From Amycolatopsis coloradensis (GTDB taxonomy: Bacteria > Actinomycetota > Actinomycetes > Mycobacteriales > Pseudonocardiaceae), in NCBI RefSeq assembly GCF_037997115.1, contig NZ_CP150484.1:8898441-8932590 (forward strand): a DNA stretch of 34,150 bases, read 5' to 3'. Each line of letters opens with the position of its first letter. The first letter of the stretch is position 1. Of the stretch, positions 14,678-22,743 are shown piece after piece. The position numbers and the translations under genes are program-made. A model generated the notes under the pieces. That model was not told where the DNA came from. It ran no database searches and saw only the letters and a program-made list of their open reading frames with translations.

Positions 14678-15544
14678 TCAGTGGGGGTGGCGCGCCATTT
14701 CTTCCAGGCGCCGGATGCGTTCGGCCATGGGCGGGTGGGTCGAGAAGAGCTTCGTGAGGCCTTCGCCCGGCCGGAACGGGTTCGCGATCATCAGGTGCGA
14801 CTGCGAGACCAGCTTCGGTTCCGGCACGAGCGGCGCCGTGCGCGTCCCCTGGTCGAGCTTCCGCAGAGCCGACGCGAGCCCGAGCGGGTCTCCGGTGAGT
14901 TCCGCGCCCGACGCGTCGGCCTGGAACTCGCGCGAACGGCTCACCCCGAGCTTCACCACGGCGGCCGCGATCGGCCCGATCAAGACCAGGAGCAGCCCGA
15001 CCAGCGGGCTGTCGCCGTCCTCGCGGTTGCTGCCGCCGAAGAGGCTGGTGAACATCGCGATGTTGGCGATCACGCTGATCACGCTCGCCAGCGCGCCCGC
15101 GACACACGAGATCAGGATGTCGCGGTTGTAGACGTGGGACAGCTCGTGCCCGAGCACCGCCCGCAGTTCGCGTTCGTCGAGCAGGCCGAGGATGCCGGTG
15201 GTGCAGCACACCGCCGCGTGCCGGGGGCTGCGGCCGGTGGCGAAGGCGTTCGGGGCCTGGGTGGGGCTGACGTAGAGCCGCGGCATCGGCTGCCGCGCGG
15301 TGGTCGCCAGCTCCCGCACGATCCGGTACATCGCCGGCTGCTCGGCCTCCGAAATCGGCCGGGCGCGCATGGCCCGCAACGCCAGCTTGCCGGAGTTGAA
15401 GTAGGCGTACGCGTTGACCCCGAGCGCCACCACCAGCCCGATGACCAGCGCGCCCCGCCCGAAGAAACCGCTGATCCCGACGATGAGCGCGGACAGCAGG
15501 CCGAGCAGGACGACGGTCTTGAGCCCGTTCTGGTGTTTGTGCAC
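14678..15544 (-). CDS. htpX: membrane zinc metalloprotease HtpX
   Basis: A 288-residue M48B peptidase of envelope protein quality control. The zinc motif HELSH is at 133-137 (H133, E134, H137), with the distal Glu in SRSREFQADASGAEL. Two N-terminal transmembrane helices (about 10-27 and 30-48) and two more after the HELSH motif give the standard topology. Long stretches resemble mycobacterial HtpX, such as RALPM-like QPMPRLYVS, APNAFATGR and AAVCCTTGIL. I chose the GTG at 15542-15544, not the ATG at 15584-15586, because AAGGAG lies nine bases before it and the resulting N-terminus MHKHQNGLK matches the family start and length. Monocistronic. Confidence 0.94.
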   Translation of the reverse strand: MHKHQNGLKTVVLLGLLSALIVGISGFFGRGALVIGLVVALGVNAYAYFNSGKLALRAMRARPISEAEQPAMYRIVRELATTARQPMPRLYVSPTQAPNAFATGRSPRHAAVCCTTGILGLLDERELRAVLGHELSHVYNRDILISCVAGALASVISVIANIAMFTSLFGGSNREDGDSPLVGLLLVLIGPIAAAVVKLGVSRSREFQADASGAELTGDPLGLASALRKLDQGTRTAPLVPEPKLVSQSHLMIANPFRPGEGLTKLFSTHPPMAERIRRLEEMARHPH

Positions 15545-15678
15545 GGCGTCCTGCTCCTTCCTTTCTCCGGGGTGGGGGTTACTCATCGGAAACAACGCGA
15601 TCGGGGGACGCGAAGTTCCTTCGCGTGCTCGGCTCGCGGGTTATCGTCGAACCCCGGAACGATCATCGGGAGGCGCCA

Positions 15679-16647
15679 GTGCGAGGACCCGAACTGAGCC
15701 GCCGAGCCCTGCTCGCCCTGGCCGCGGCCGGCGCCTCCGCGGTCGCCTTCGCGCCGGCGGCCAGAGCCGAAAAAGTGCTTCTCGTCGAGGTGGGAGGCGC
15801 CCCGGAGGCGGTCGCGGTGAATTCCGTCACCGGCTTCGCGTACGTCTCCGACCCGTCCACCGGCACGGTCGTCGTCCTCGACTCACGGTCCGGCACGGTC
15901 GGCGACGTGATCCCGGTCGGCGGCGAGCCCGCCGGGCTGGCCGTGGACACCGCGACCGACCGGGTCTTCGTCGCGAACCCGCCCGGCGGGACCGTCCTCG
16001 TCCTGGACGGGCGGACCAGGGACGTCGTCAGCGTGGTGCCCGCCGGCCCCGGCGCGTCCAGTGTCGACGTCGACGAGCGGGCGAACCGCATCTACGCGGC
16101 CAGCGCCCTCACCGGGACGCTGGCCGTCATCGACGGCGTCGGCTGCCGCCTGCTGGACCTCGTCCCCGGTCCCACACGGGGGTTGTCGTCGACGGCGGTC
16201 GACAGCGGACGCAAGCTCGCGTACTGCACCAGCACGACCACTGACTCTCTAGAGGTCTTCGACATCGGCGCGGGCAAGTTCACCGGCGGGATCCCGGTCG
16301 GCAAGTCACCGACCGGGGTCGCCGTGCACAGCGCGTCCGGGACGGTGTTCGTCGCGAATTCGGCGATCCATCATCTGTCCATCGTGGACACGGGCACGCG
16401 CAAGGAGAAGGCGACCGTGTTGCTGCGCTCGGAGTCTTCATCGGTGGTGGTCCACGAAGGATCGAACACCGTGTACTCCAACGGAGGGCCGAACGGCCTC
16501 GCCAGGATCGACGGGGTGACGAGCCTGCTCACCGGAGACCTGTCACTCGGCGTGAACCCGGGCGCCGTCGCGATCGACCAGCGCACCAGGACGGTGTACG
16601 TCGCGGATCCCTTGCGCGGCAGGGTTTCCCTGATCAGGGACTTCTGA
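15679..16647 (+). CDS. Tat-exported YVTN/YncE-type beta-propeller protein
   Basis: A 322-residue secreted propeller. The N-terminus SRRALLALAAAGASAVAFAP (7-26) carries a twin-arginine motif (R8, R9) and an AXA-type cleavage site ARA near residue 30. The mature part is six to seven repeats of about 42 residues with the pattern P-x-x-V-A-V-n-x-x-T-x-x-a-Y-V-a, for example PEAVAVNSVTGFAYVS, PAGLAVDTATDRVFVA, PTGVAVHSASGTVFVA and PGAVAIDQRTRTVYVA. Such proteins are surface binding or scaffolding modules; no catalytic residues are visible. GTG start with GGGAGG eight bases upstream. It is followed after 24 bases by the BtrH_N-type gene. Confidence 0.85.
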   Translation: MRGPELSRRALLALAAAGASAVAFAPAARAEKVLLVEVGGAPEAVAVNSVTGFAYVSDPSTGTVVVLDSRSGTVGDVIPVGGEPAGLAVDTATDRVFVANPPGGTVLVLDGRTRDVVSVVPAGPGASSVDVDERANRIYAASALTGTLAVIDGVGCRLLDLVPGPTRGLSSTAVDSGRKLAYCTSTTTDSLEVFDIGAGKFTGGIPVGKSPTGVAVHSASGTVFVANSAIHHLSIVDTGTRKEKATVLLRSESSSVVVHEGSNTVYSNGGPNGLARIDGVTSLLTGDLSLGVNPGAVAIDQRTRTVYVADPLRGRVSLIRDF

Positions 16648-16671
16648 GGCCGAAGCGGGCATGATGGTGGG

Positions 16672-17859
16672 GTGACCGAGTACGAATTGCGCGGCGGGCT
16701 GCAACCGGACGTCTCGGCCGTGGCCGCCGTGCTGGCGCATCACGGTGTCGAAGGGCCGGACGGGAAGGCGCCCGGCGAGGCGCTGATCTTCGCCGTCTCC
16801 GGCGGGATCGGGGCCGGCTACATCCTGTGGGATTTCGCGCACGAAAAGATGTCGACGATCGTATTCGGTTTCCGCGCACGCTGGCAGTACCCCCAGGACT
16901 GGCTCAAGTCCACAGTGGACCGACTGGGGCTCGGCGTCGATCTCCACACCACCGGCGGTAAACGCGCCGCCGCGAAACGACTCGGCACCGAACTCGAAGC
17001 GGGGCGGCCGGTGCTCGTCCTCCCCGACCGCGAATCGCTCGGTTACTGGCACCTGCCGCCGGAGATGTCCGGCGGTGGCGGCCACTTCGTCGTCGCGTAC
17101 GGCGAAGAAGACGGCCGGGTGCTCGTCGACGACCGGAACCTCGCCTCGCTGACGGTCGACCGGAAGACCTTCGACGCCGCGCGCGGCCGGGTCGGCTCGT
17201 ACAAGAACCTGCTCGCGACGATCCGGCCCGGTGAGGTCCCCGATTGGCGGACGGCCGTGCGCGACGGGCTGACGGACTGCGTCCGGAGTCTCTCGGCACC
17301 GTCGAAGTCGTTCTCGCTGCCCGCCTGGGGGCGCTGGGCGAAGGCGATGACCGACGAACGTGACCCGAAGGGCTGGCCGCGCGCGTTCGGCGAGCGGCGC
17401 GGGCTCGTCGGGGCGCTGTTCAACGTCTGGGAGAGCGTCACCCCGGCCGGGATGGAGGGCGGGCACCTGCGCGGGCTGTTCGCCGACGCGCTCACCGAAG
17501 CCGCCGGCCTGCTCGAACTTCCGGCGCTGGCCGAACAGGCCTCGACCTGGCGCGGAATCGGCGAACGCTGGGCCGAACTGGCCGAGACTGCGGTCCCGGC
17601 GTCGAACGCGGAGTTCGCCTGGGTGCGCGGACTGGTCAGCGCGGTATCGGCGGGTGTCCGGGAGGGCGACGCGGGGCAGGACGCCGCCGCGGCGGCCGGT
17701 GCGGAAATGTGGAAACTGCGCGCGCACTACAACGACGAAACACCGTTCACCGACGTCGAAGCCCGTGAACTCTTCGGCACGATGGGCGGCCTGATCCGGG
17801 ACATCCACACCGCCGAGACCGCCGCGATCCGCGAGCTGTCCGAAGCCCTGATGGAGTGA
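16672..17859 (+). CDS. BtrH_N/DUF4872 domain protein lacking the usual N-terminal Cys
   Basis: A 395-residue cytoplasmic protein. Residues 8-140 resemble the BtrH N-terminal domain, a papain-like fold named after the butirosin acyltransferase BtrH: DVSAVAAVLAHHG, then ALIFAVSGGIGAGYILWDF, and later GGGGHFVVAYGEEDGRVLVDD with the His. The remainder (about 185-395) is helical and fits DUF4872. In active members a Cys-bearing segment occupies the place of residues 12-15 (PDVS); here there is no Cys before about residue 205, so acyl transfer by the canonical route is unlikely. GTG start; CATGAT six bases upstream may be a leaderless -10. It is followed by a thioesterase gene 9 bases on, so acyl chemistry is still a possible theme. 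Confidence 0.75.
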   Translation: MTEYELRGGLQPDVSAVAAVLAHHGVEGPDGKAPGEALIFAVSGGIGAGYILWDFAHEKMSTIVFGFRARWQYPQDWLKSTVDRLGLGVDLHTTGGKRAAAKRLGTELEAGRPVLVLPDRESLGYWHLPPEMSGGGGHFVVAYGEEDGRVLVDDRNLASLTVDRKTFDAARGRVGSYKNLLATIRPGEVPDWRTAVRDGLTDCVRSLSAPSKSFSLPAWGRWAKAMTDERDPKGWPRAFGERRGLVGALFNVWESVTPAGMEGGHLRGLFADALTEAAGLLELPALAEQASTWRGIGERWAELAETAVPASNAEFAWVRGLVSAVSAGVREGDAGQDAAAAAGAEMWKLRAHYNDETPFTDVEARELFGTMGGLIRDIHTAETAAIRELSEALME

Positions 17860-17868
17860 ACCGGGCCG

Positions 17869-18384
17869 GTGTCCGTTGCGCCGCGCGGCCGGAACACCGC
17901 GCGATCGTTGAAGATCCACTTCGTGCACGCACATCCGCTGGGGACGACCAGTGCGCGTCCCGCTCCCGAGATCCACCTCCACCGCCATCGCCTGCGTGTC
18001 GCCGACCTGGACTGTCTCGGTCACGTCGGGAACGTGCGGCTGCTGGACTACTTCCAGGAAGCCCAGATCGCGCTGCTCGACCCGCGGCGTGAGCACCTTT
18101 TCCAGGCCAAGGGACCGGCGTACCTGATCGCGAAGCACAACGTCAGCTACCTGCGGCGGCTGACGTTCCGTGACAACCCGGTCGAGGTGGAGACCGTGGT
18201 CGGCCGGATCGGCACCTGCGACGTCGTGGTGAACAGCAGGCTGCGCGACGAACGGGCCGTCTACGCGCGCTGCCGCACCATCTGGGTCGCGTGCACCCTG
18301 CCCGAAGGCAGCACGCGGCGGCTCGACGAAGAGGAACGCGAGCGGCTGACGCGCTTCAGCGGGGCGATCGACGAGATTTCCTGA
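17869..18384 (+). CDS. acyl-CoA thioesterase, 4HBT hotdog fold
   Basis: A 171-residue (or 153 if the GTG at 17923 is used) hotdog-fold thioesterase. The core begins HRLRVADLDCLGHVGNVRLL, where D-x-x-G-H-V-x-N is the FcbC/YbgC-type active-site pattern, followed by DYFQEAQIALL. The strands LIAKHNVSYLRRLTFRDNPV and VEVETVVGRIGTCDVVV complete the sheet. It hydrolyses acyl-CoA or acyl-carrier thioesters; chain preference is unknown. The extended N-terminus before about residue 35 is not part of the fold, so the start is uncertain. It lies nine bases after the BtrH_N-type gene and probably shares its transcript. Confidence 0.85.
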   Translation: MSVAPRGRNTARSLKIHFVHAHPLGTTSARPAPEIHLHRHRLRVADLDCLGHVGNVRLLDYFQEAQIALLDPRREHLFQAKGPAYLIAKHNVSYLRRLTFRDNPVEVETVVGRIGTCDVVVNSRLRDERAVYARCRTIWVACTLPEGSTRRLDEEERERLTRFSGAIDEIS

Positions 18385-18386
18385 AG

Positions 18387-18430
18387 CGGTTTTTAACCGT
18401 TTATGCTCCATTTCCCGCACCACCGGGAAA
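18387..18430 (+). other. two small inverted repeats in the gap before the subtilase gene
   Basis: CGGTT TTT AACCG (18387-18399) and TTTCCCG/CGGGAAA (18411-18417 with 18424-18430) could end the thioesterase transcript or lie at the 5' end of the subtilase mRNA. TATGCT (18402-18407) is a possible -10 between them. None is decisive. Confidence 0.35.
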
Positions 18431-18519
18431 CGGCTGGGCCGTTCAGCGGCTGATCATCACGCTTTTCGGCCGGTACCTTCGAAAGACCTCTCCCCTGCAG
18501 AGCTCCCCGGAGGTATTTC

Positions 18520-20445
18520 ATGCCACGGCCGAAGTCTGTCCGCTTTCTCGCGCCCATGATCGGCGCGATGCTACTGACGAGCGGGGCGGCCGTCGCCGCC
18601 CCGGCCGCCGAAGACCCGCAGTTCATCCGTCTGGCCAGCAGGACCTTCGACCCGCTGACCCAGCGCACGGCGGCGAGCCAGGAGTGGAAGGGCGCATATC
18701 TGCTCCAGGTCCGAAGCGCGCTGACCGACGCACAGCGCGGGAAATTGCGCTCACTCGGCGTGCGGATCGGGACCTACATTCCCGATTTCGCCTACGTGGT
18801 CCGACTGAAGCCGGAGAACCGCGAATCGGTGGCGGAATTGAATTTCGTCCGCTGGCTCGGCGAATACCGACCGGACGACAAGGTGGAGATCTCACTGGCC
18901 GCGACGGGCGGCTACCTGGTGACGCTGGTCGAGTCGGACGCCCGGGACCAGCGGGCGGTGGCCGAGCGGATCCTGCGGCTCGGCGGCGGGATCGAGGCGA
19001 TCTCGCAGAGCGGGCAGCACATCGTCGCGAAACTCGGTGCCGGCCAAGCCGCCACCGTGGCGCAGGGGGCCGAGGTGCTCGCGGTCGGCGCGATCACCGC
19101 CCCCGAGACCGACATGGCCAACGCCAGGGAGAGCGGGGGCGCGAACCACATCGAGAGCGTCGGCGGCTATCGCGGCCAGGGCGTGCGCGGTGAGGTGATG
19201 GACGGCGGCCTGCGCGTCACCCACCAGGAGTTCAAGGCCCGGCCGACGGTGATGCACGGCTCGAACTCCACCAGCACCAGCCACGGGACCTCCACCTACG
19301 GCCAGATCTTCGCCTCGGGAGTGAGCGCGCCACAACGGGGACTCCTGCCCGAGGCGCAGGGGATCTTCGCCACCTACAACAAGCCGGACCGCTACGCCCA
19401 CACCAAGGAACTGGTCGATCCGGCGGGCAAGTACCGCGCGGTGTTCCAGAGCAACAGCTGGGGCGGCGGGCTGACCACGGCCTACAACTCCGTCTCCGCC
19501 GAGCTCGACAAGATCGTCTTCGACCACGACCTGCTGATCTGCCAGTCGCAGAGCAACGCGGGCACCCAGCAGTCGCGGCCGCAGGCCTGGTCGAAGAACG
19601 TGCTCTCGGTCGGCGGGCAGTACCACTACAACACGCTGGGCCGCACAGACGACAAGTGGAGCGGCGGCGCCAGCATCGGCCCGGCCGCCGACGGCCGGAT
19701 CAAACCGGAACTGTCGAACTACTACGACCGGATCGACACCACGTCGTCGGGCAGTGACACCTCGTACACGACATCGTTCGGCGGCACGAGCGGCGCGACC
19801 CCGATCACCTGCGGGAACGCCGGGTTGCTGTTCCAGATGTGGGCCGACGGCGTGTTCGACGGCGGCCCCGGCAAGGGCCGCGACGTCTTCACGAGCCGCC
19901 CGCACGCGGCGACCGCGAAGGCGCTGCTGGTCAACGGGGCCGACCAGTTCGCGTTCAGCGGCACATCGCACGACATGACCAGGACACATCAGGGCTGGGG
20001 CACCGCGAACGTGCGGTACCTGCACGACCAGGCCAAGGCGAACGGGTGGAAACTGCCGGTGCTGGTGAACGAGACCGACCTGCTGGGCACCGGGCAGTCG
20101 AAGAAGTACACGGTCGCGGTGAACGGGACCAAGCAGTTCAAGGCGACGCTCGCCTACACCGACCCGGCGGGCTCTCCGAGCGCGTCGGTCGCCAGGGTCA
20201 ACGACCTGACCCTGAAGGTCACCGCGCCGAACGGGACCGTCTACTACGGCAACAACGGGCTGAAGGCGGGCAACTTCTCGACCGCGGGCGGCTCGCCGAA
20301 CACGGTCGACACGGTGGAGAACGTCATCCTCGAGAAGCCGGCCGCGGGGACGTGGACGGTGGAGGTCGTGGCGACGCAGGTGAACGCCGACGGTCACCCG
20401 GAGACGTCGGCCACCGACGCGGACTACGCGCTGGTGGTTTCTTGA
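18520..20445 (+). CDS. secreted S8 family subtilisin-like serine protease (KP-43-like)
   Basis: A 641-residue exported protease. The signal peptide ends near AVA (27). A long prodomain (30 to about 205) with two LRSLG/EAISQSG-type strands precedes the catalytic domain. The triad is D228 in GEVMDGGLRVTHQEF, H255 in STSHGTSTYG and S424 in FGGTSGATP, and the oxyanion Asn is probably N346 in SQSNAG. A C-terminal beta-sandwich (about 515-641), starting LVNETDLLGTGQSKKYTV and including ATLAYTDPAGSP and PAAGTWTVEVVA, matches the P/PPC-like jelly roll of KP-43-type subtilases. GGAGG lies seven bases before the ATG. It is probably monocistronic with its own terminator. Confidence 0.92.
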   Translation: MPRPKSVRFLAPMIGAMLLTSGAAVAAPAAEDPQFIRLASRTFDPLTQRTAASQEWKGAYLLQVRSALTDAQRGKLRSLGVRIGTYIPDFAYVVRLKPENRESVAELNFVRWLGEYRPDDKVEISLAATGGYLVTLVESDARDQRAVAERILRLGGGIEAISQSGQHIVAKLGAGQAATVAQGAEVLAVGAITAPETDMANARESGGANHIESVGGYRGQGVRGEVMDGGLRVTHQEFKARPTVMHGSNSTSTSHGTSTYGQIFASGVSAPQRGLLPEAQGIFATYNKPDRYAHTKELVDPAGKYRAVFQSNSWGGGLTTAYNSVSAELDKIVFDHDLLICQSQSNAGTQQSRPQAWSKNVLSVGGQYHYNTLGRTDDKWSGGASIGPAADGRIKPELSNYYDRIDTTSSGSDTSYTTSFGGTSGATPITCGNAGLLFQMWADGVFDGGPGKGRDVFTSRPHAATAKALLVNGADQFAFSGTSHDMTRTHQGWGTANVRYLHDQAKANGWKLPVLVNETDLLGTGQSKKYTVAVNGTKQFKATLAYTDPAGSPSASVARVNDLTLKVTAPNGTVYYGNNGLKAGNFSTAGGSPNTVDTVENVILEKPAAGTWTVEVVATQVNADGHPETSATDADYALVVS

Positions 20446-20466
20446 CGATGAGCTGAAGGCGCGTGC

Positions 20467-20506
20467 AGGCCCCCTTCCCTCGGCTCAGCCGCGGGAAGGG
20501 GGCCTT
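20467..20506 (+). terminator. intrinsic terminator after the subtilase gene
   Basis: The 13-base arms 20467-20479 and 20493-20505 (AGGCCCCCTTCCC and its complement) pair perfectly and enclose a second inverted repeat, CGGCT-C-AGCCG. It begins 22 bases after the stop. Confidence 0.85.
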
Positions 20507-20521
20507 CACGCGGGTCTGGCC

Positions 20522-20551
20522 GGATCGCGTTCAGCCCGCTAAACGCGATCC
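20522..20551. repeat. 30-bp palindromic intergenic repeat, related to the tandem units at 14605
   Basis: GGATCGCGTT at the left is matched by AACGCGATCC at the right. The centre CAGCCCGCTA is nearly self-complementary as well. The right half (GCTAAACGCGATCC) resembles the end of the 14605-14673 units (GCTAATCGCGATCC). It lies just beyond a terminator in a 268-base gap; the rest of that gap holds only weak promoter-like sequence for the sugar operon. Confidence 0.75.
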
Positions 20552-20713
20552 GCCGGGGTACCCGCGCCCGGATGGCGGAGACGTCTGCGCCGATGGCCGA
20601 GACGACAGGTTTCGGTTGTGAGACGGAAGCGTGAGACCCCTGAAAGGCATGTAACGAGGCGACCCGAGGTGCCGACGTCTGGGATACGTGACGCGAGCCA
20701 AGGAGCCTCTTCG

Positions 20714-21949
20714 ATGACCACCTGCCGACTCTGCGGCTCGGCCCATCTCGCCAGTGTCGCCGACCTCGGGGCGACACCGCCGTGCGAACGATTTCTGACC
20801 GCGGAGCAGCTCGCGGAGCCGGAGCCGACATACCCCCTGCATCTGCGTGTCTGCACGGAATGCCGGCTCGCCCAGATTCCGCCGCTGATCACCCCGGAAG
20901 AGACGTTCACCGAATACGCGTACTTCTCGTCGTATTCCTCCTCCTGGGTCGAACACGCGAAGACCTTCGTCGACGGCGCCGTCGAGCGGCTGGGGCTCGA
21001 CGAGTCCTCGTTCGTCGTCGAGGTCGCCAGCAACGACGGCTATCTGCTCAAACACGTTGTGGCACAGCAGATCCGCTGTCTGGGCGTGGAACCCTCGGTG
21101 AACGTGGGCCAAGCCGCGCGTGACGCCGGGGTGCCGACGAAGACCGCGTTCCTCAGTCCCGAGACCGGACGCGACGTCCGTGAGGAACATGGTCCGGCCG
21201 ACCTCGTAGTGGCGAACAACGTTTACGCACACATTCCGGACATCATCGGTTTCACGCACGGGCTCCGCGCCCTGGTCGCCGACGACGGCTGGGTCAGCAT
21301 CGAGGTCCAGCACCTGCTGACACTGATCCAGGAGAACCAGTACGACACGATCTATCACGAGCACTTCCAGTACTACACGGTGGATTCCGCGCGCCGGGCC
21401 CTCGCGCGCGGCGGATTGTCCGTTGTGGACGTCGAACTCCTGCCCACCCACGGCGGTTCGATCCGGTTGTGGGCGCGCCCGGACGCCGTCGCCGGCGAAC
21501 CGAGCGAGCGGATGACTCAGGTCCTCGACGCCGAGAAAGCCGCCGGACTGCACGAAATGTCCGGCTACACCGAATTCTCCGAGCGGGTCACCAAGGTCCG
21601 GCTCGAGCTGAACAAGTTCCTCACCGACGCGGCGCTCGAAGGCAAGACCGTCGTCGGTTACGGCGCCCCCGGCAAGGGGAACACGCTGCTGAACCACTGC
21701 GGTATCCGCCCGGACGTGTTGCGGTACACCGTCGACCGGAACCCGTACAAGCACGGCCGGTTCACCCCCGGGACCCGGATCCCGATCCTGCCACCCGAAC
21801 GGATCGAAGCCGACAAGCCGGATTACGTGCTCGTCCTTCCGTGGAACCTCCGGAAGGAATTGACCGCCCAACTGTCCTTTGTGGACGAGTGGGGCGGAAA
21901 ACTGGTCTTCCCCATCCCGCACCTGGAAATCGTCGAGGTGAAGTCGTGA
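20714..21949 (+). CDS. NDP-hexose C-methyltransferase, TylC3/TcaB9-like
   Basis: A 411-residue three-domain sugar methyltransferase. The N-terminal zinc site is C4/C7 and C47/C50 (CRLC, CTEC), the SAM domain has VVEVASNDGYLL (101-112), and the C-terminal domain has GYGAPGKGNTLLNHCGI. The motif YHEHFQYY, with Y214, E216 and H217, matches the catalytic Tyr-Glu-His centre of TcaB9-type C-3 methyltransferases, which act on 4-keto NDP-sugars. It should install a C-methyl branch on a keto sugar made by neighbouring enzymes. The ATG has AAGGAG nine bases upstream. It is the first gene of a tightly packed operon; its stop overlaps the next GTG by four bases. Confidence 0.92.
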   Translation: MTTCRLCGSAHLASVADLGATPPCERFLTAEQLAEPEPTYPLHLRVCTECRLAQIPPLITPEETFTEYAYFSSYSSSWVEHAKTFVDGAVERLGLDESSFVVEVASNDGYLLKHVVAQQIRCLGVEPSVNVGQAARDAGVPTKTAFLSPETGRDVREEHGPADLVVANNVYAHIPDIIGFTHGLRALVADDGWVSIEVQHLLTLIQENQYDTIYHEHFQYYTVDSARRALARGGLSVVDVELLPTHGGSIRLWARPDAVAGEPSERMTQVLDAEKAAGLHEMSGYTEFSERVTKVRLELNKFLTDAALEGKTVVGYGAPGKGNTLLNHCGIRPDVLRYTVDRNPYKHGRFTPGTRIPILPPERIEADKPDYVLVLPWNLRKELTAQLSFVDEWGGKLVFPIPHLEIVEVKS

Positions 21950-22743
21950 AGGTAGTCCTCTTCTGCGGCGGCTACGGCATGCGGATGCGCAACGGTGACG
22001 CGTCCGACGTGCCCAAGCCGATGGCCATGGTCGGCCCCAGACCCCTGATCTGGCACGTGATGCGGTACTACGCGCATTTCGGCCACACCGAGTTCGTCCT
22101 CTGCCTCGGCTACGGCGCGCACCACATCAAGGAGTTCTTCCTCGACTACCGGGAGACCACCTCCAACGATTTCGTCCTGCGCAACGGCAAGGCGGAACTG
22201 CTGTCGACCGACATCGCGGACTGGTCGATCACCTTCGTGCAGACCGGCCTCGAATCGGCCATCGGCGAGCGGCTGCGCCGGGTGCGCCCGTACCTCGAGG
22301 GCGACGAGATGTTCCTCGCCAACTACGCCGACGTCCTCACCGACGCTCCCCTGCCGGAGATGATCGAGCGGTTCACCGAATCCGACGCCGGCGCGTCGAT
22401 GATGGTCGTACCGCCGCAGTCGTCGTTCCACTGCGTGGAGATGGGCGAGGACGGACGGATCGGCGCGCTGACCCCGGTCAGCGAGATGCCGCTGTGGGAG
22501 AACGGCGGGTACTTCGTGCTGCGCCAGGAGATCTTCGACCACATCCCCGAGGGCGGCGACCTCGTGGCCGACGGCTGCGGAGAACTCGCCAAGCAGGGGA
22601 AACTGCTCGCGTACCCGTATCGCGGGTTCTGGAAGCCGACGGACACCGTCAAGGAACGCGTCCAGCTGGACGACGCCTACGCGCGCGGCGACCGTCCGTG
22701 GGCGTTGTGGGAACACGAACCGGCTCCGGTGAGCATCGCGTGA
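21946..22743 (+). CDS. sugar-1-phosphate nucleotidyltransferase, RfbF (cytidylyltransferase)-like
   Basis: A 265-residue NTP transferase. The opening VVLFCGGYGMRMR (3-15) is the nucleotide-binding loop in the form found in glucose-1-phosphate cytidylyltransferases, with VPKPMAMVGPRPLIWHVMRY next and the metal-binding Asp in FLANYADVL. FRGFW-like YRGFWKPTDTVKERVQLD near the end resembles the family's conserved closing region. It activates a hexose-1-phosphate to the NDP-sugar for this pathway; CDP is suggested by subfamily but dTDP or UDP cannot be excluded. The GTG start sits in the GTGA overlap with the methyltransferase stop, and its own stop overlaps the next GTG. Confidence 0.9.
   Translation: MKVVLFCGGYGMRMRNGDASDVPKPMAMVGPRPLIWHVMRYYAHFGHTEFVLCLGYGAHHIKEFFLDYRETTSNDFVLRNGKAELLSTDIADWSITFVQTGLESAIGERLRRVRPYLEGDEMFLANYADVLTDAPLPEMIERFTESDAGASMMVVPPQSSFHCVEMGEDGRIGALTPVSEMPLWENGGYFVLRQEIFDHIPEGGDLVADGCGELAKQGKLLAYPYRGFWKPTDTVKERVQLDDAYARGDRPWALWEHEPAPVSIA

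Noticed and set aside
15545..15586. An ATG start for htpX at 15584-15586
   Set aside because: The GTG at 15542-15544 has AAGGAG at good spacing and gives the N-terminus and length usual for actinobacterial HtpX.
18892..20397. A 501-codon open frame antisense to the subtilase gene
   Set aside because: Its translation is a Val/Arg/Gly-rich shadow with no family motif, while the plus strand holds a complete triad and signal peptide. High GC content makes long antisense frames common.
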